Shown here piece after piece: positions 13,401 through 14,860 of a stretch of 14,860 bases of DNA (position 1 is the stretch's first letter; each line of letters starts with the position of its first letter). The DNA lies in contig CAUDDP010000053.1 in assembly GCA_958448395.1 (NCBI GenBank), forward strand, positions 1 to 14,860, in the 5' to 3' direction. This stretch comes from an uncultured Oscillospiraceae bacterium (GTDB lineage: Bacteria > Bacillota > Clostridia > Oscillospirales > Ruminococcaceae). The notes beneath the pieces were generated by a model that was given only the letters and a program-made list of their open reading frames with translations, made no database searches and was not told the DNA's origin. The position numbers and the translations under genes were made by a program.

Positions 13401-13845
13401 TTTGGAACGTGCAAAATTACTGCTTGCAAGCGGACAATACACCTGTGTGCTCTGCAAAGGCGATATGACAATTACCAGCACACTGACTGGAATACAGCCA
13501 ATGGTATCCTATCTACAAAAGAAAACCAATTTACAGGGCTTTTCTGTTGCAGATAAAATTGTTGGCAAGGCAGCTGCTATGCTATTTGTATTGGCAGGTA
13601 TCAAAGCAGTTTATGCCCCCGTGATGAGTACCAGTGCAATTGCTATACTGGAACAAAATGATATTCCAGCAAGCTATGCAACAAGAACAGAACAGATTAT
13701 CAATCGCAAAGGCACTGGGATCTGTCCGATGGAACAGTCCGTGCAGGATATTCAGCAACCAGAGGCAGCATTTGCAGCAATTCAAACTACATTGCAGCTG
13801 CTTCAGCAAACAAATGCAAACAAAACAGAGGAGAAAATAACATGA
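13393..13845 (+). CDS. DUF1893 family protein (cytidine-deaminase-like fold)
   Basis: This 150-residue soluble protein matches DUF1893, represented by Thermotoga TM1506. Recognisable blocks are YTCVLCKGD (16-24), GFSVADKIVGKAAAMLFVL (49-67), YAPVMSTSAIAILEQ (74-88) and INRKGTGICPMEQSV (103-117). From family knowledge the fold is like cytidine deaminases; the HAE and PCxxC zinc motifs are not seen here, although C18, C21 and C111 are present, so catalysis is uncertain. The function is unknown. The gene is translationally coupled on both sides: its ATG overlaps the S-component end, and its stop overlaps the reductase start as ATGA. A nucleobase- or vitamin-like ligand shared with the transporter is possible, but this is inference. 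Confidence 0.88.
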   Translation: MSDLERAKLLLASGQYTCVLCKGDMTITSTLTGIQPMVSYLQKKTNLQGFSVADKIVGKAAAMLFVLAGIKAVYAPVMSTSAIAILEQNDIPASYATRTEQIINRKGTGICPMEQSVQDIQQPEAAFAAIQTTLQLLQQTNANKTEEKIT

Positions 13846-14860
13846 AAAAACTTGGATTTGGCATGATGCGACTATCACTTCTGGATGAAAATGACCAGAC
13901 CAGCTTTGACCTGCCACAAATTTGTGAGATGGTAGATACGTTTTTAAACAGAGGATTTACCTATTTTGACACTGCCTATATGTATCACAACTTTCAAAGC
14001 GAACGAATTGTCAAAGAAGCCCTGATAAAACGGCATCCTCGAAAATCATTTTTACTGGCAGACAAGCTGCCTACTATGTTCCTAAAAAAAGAAGAAGACA
14101 TGGAACGAATTTTTCAGGAACAACTGGAAAAAACGGGGGCTGGTTACTTCGATTATTATTTACTGCACTGCCTAAATGCGGAGAATTATGCCATCACAGA
14201 AAAATTCCACGCCTTTGATTTTGCAATGCAAAAGAAACAAGCTGGACTTGTCCGCAAAGTAGGCTTCTCCTATCACGACAACGCAGAATTATTAGACGAA
14301 ATTCTGACTGCACATCCGGAAACAGAATTTGTTCAACTGCAAATGAACTATTTAGATTGGGAAAGCGAAACGGTACAATCCAGAAAGTGCTATGAAGTTG
14401 CCTTAAAACATGGCAAAGAAATTATTGTTATGGAGCCTGTCAAGGGCGGTACGTTAGCAAATATGGTCGGAGAGCCGGCGAGGATCTTAAGTGCGCTGGA
14501 TGAAAATGCTTCCTATGCATCTTATGCGGTCCGGTATGCGGCATCACTGCCCAATGTAATTTTGGTGTTAAGCGGGATGTCGGATCTAAAACAATTACAG
14601 GACAATACGGCTTATATGAAAGATTTTCAGCCGCTCACGGATAAAGAGCAGCAGGCAATCGGAAAGGTGGTGGAAGAACTCGAAAAACTTCCAACGATTC
14701 CTTGTACCAACTGCCGTTACTGTGTGGAGGGATGTCCGAAAAAGATCCGTATCCCGGATATTTTTGGAGTCTACAACATGGGCGTACAGTTTGGATTGAC
14801 GGATGTGACGCGGGGGTCTTACCGCTGTCAGATCGACGGAAGCGGTAAAGCCGGAGACTG
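13842..14860 (+). CDS. Aldo/keto reductase with C-terminal 4Fe-4S motif (3' end beyond window)
   Basis: The frame is open from 13842 to the window end (339 codons). The N-terminal TIM-barrel part carries the aldo/keto reductase tetrad: D43 and Y48 in YFDTAYMYH, K75 in ADKLP and H109 in YYLLHCL. MEPVKGGTL and LSGMSDLKQLQDN follow, typical of the Fe-S subgroup. Near the end, C288-x2-C291-x2-C294-x3-C298-P is a ferredoxin-like 4Fe-4S motif, so the enzyme probably couples carbonyl reduction to ferredoxin-like electron transfer; the substrate is unknown. The start follows GAGGAG (13828-13833) with an 8-nt gap and overlaps the DUF1893 stop. From about 14430 codon use changes sharply towards NCG codons. 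Confidence 0.92.
   Translation, partial: MKKLGFGMMRLSLLDENDQTSFDLPQICEMVDTFLNRGFTYFDTAYMYHNFQSERIVKEALIKRHPRKSFLLADKLPTMFLKKEEDMERIFQEQLEKTGAGYFDYYLLHCLNAENYAITEKFHAFDFAMQKKQAGLVRKVGFSYHDNAELLDEILTAHPETEFVQLQMNYLDWESETVQSRKCYEVALKHGKEIIVMEPVKGGTLANMVGEPARILSALDENASYASYAVRYAASLPNVILVLSGMSDLKQLQDNTAYMKDFQPLTDKEQQAIGKVVEELEKLPTIPCTNCRYCVEGCPKKIRIPDIFGVYNMGVQFGLTDVTRGSYRCQIDGSGKAGD

Overview
The window looks like chromosomal DNA from a low-to-moderate GC, Gram-positive anaerobe, most likely a fibre-degrading Ruminococcus or close relative (Oscillospiraceae). The strongest pointer is a secreted, multimodular GH10 xylanase with a C-terminal type I dockerin, the signature of a cellulosome-type system. 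Strong Shine-Dalgarno sites, consensus sigma-A promoters, FtsH, an ECF sigma/anti-sigma pair and an ECF-transporter S component fit the same group. The genus is inference; no rRNA or other phylogenetic marker is present.

Layout. Bases 1-444 hold no convincing gene but several perfect hairpins, perhaps an interspersed repeat. Plus-strand genes follow: a cytidylate-kinase-like protein (509-1141); ftsH (1303-3156), overlapping a small DUF2185-like gene (3153-3455) and closed by a terminator; and an ECF sigma factor with its membrane-anchored anti-sigma partner (3604-5356), preceded by an ECF-type promoter that suggests autoregulation. A bidirectional terminator (5377-5414) separates these from minus-strand genes: a CopZ-like metal-binding protein under a promoter buried in a 41-bp palindrome, and two iron-sulfur-flavoprotein-like reductases (5910-6443, 6563-7180).

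Bases 7181-7875 first look empty. They hold the wreck of a metal-homeostasis locus on the minus strand: a frameshifted HMA-domain gene (7381-7645), then about 12 codons resembling the start of a ZIP transporter (7254-7325). On the plus strand there is a possible small RNA ending at a terminator (7797-7828). A tRNA-Leu(UAA) with consensus promoter and terminator comes next, then the xylanase (8104-11604) and a CwlD-like N-acetylmuramoyl-L-alanine amidase (11812-12558), both minus strand.

From 12766 a MerR-type promoter (19-bp spacer with a dyad) drives a tightly coupled plus-strand operon: ECF-transporter S component, DUF1893 protein, and an aldo/keto reductase with a C-terminal 4Fe-4S motif that runs off the window. 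Its last ~420 bases differ clearly in codon use from the rest. This uncharacterised three-gene operon, its orphan MerR-type promoter and the decayed metal locus are the parts most worth following up.
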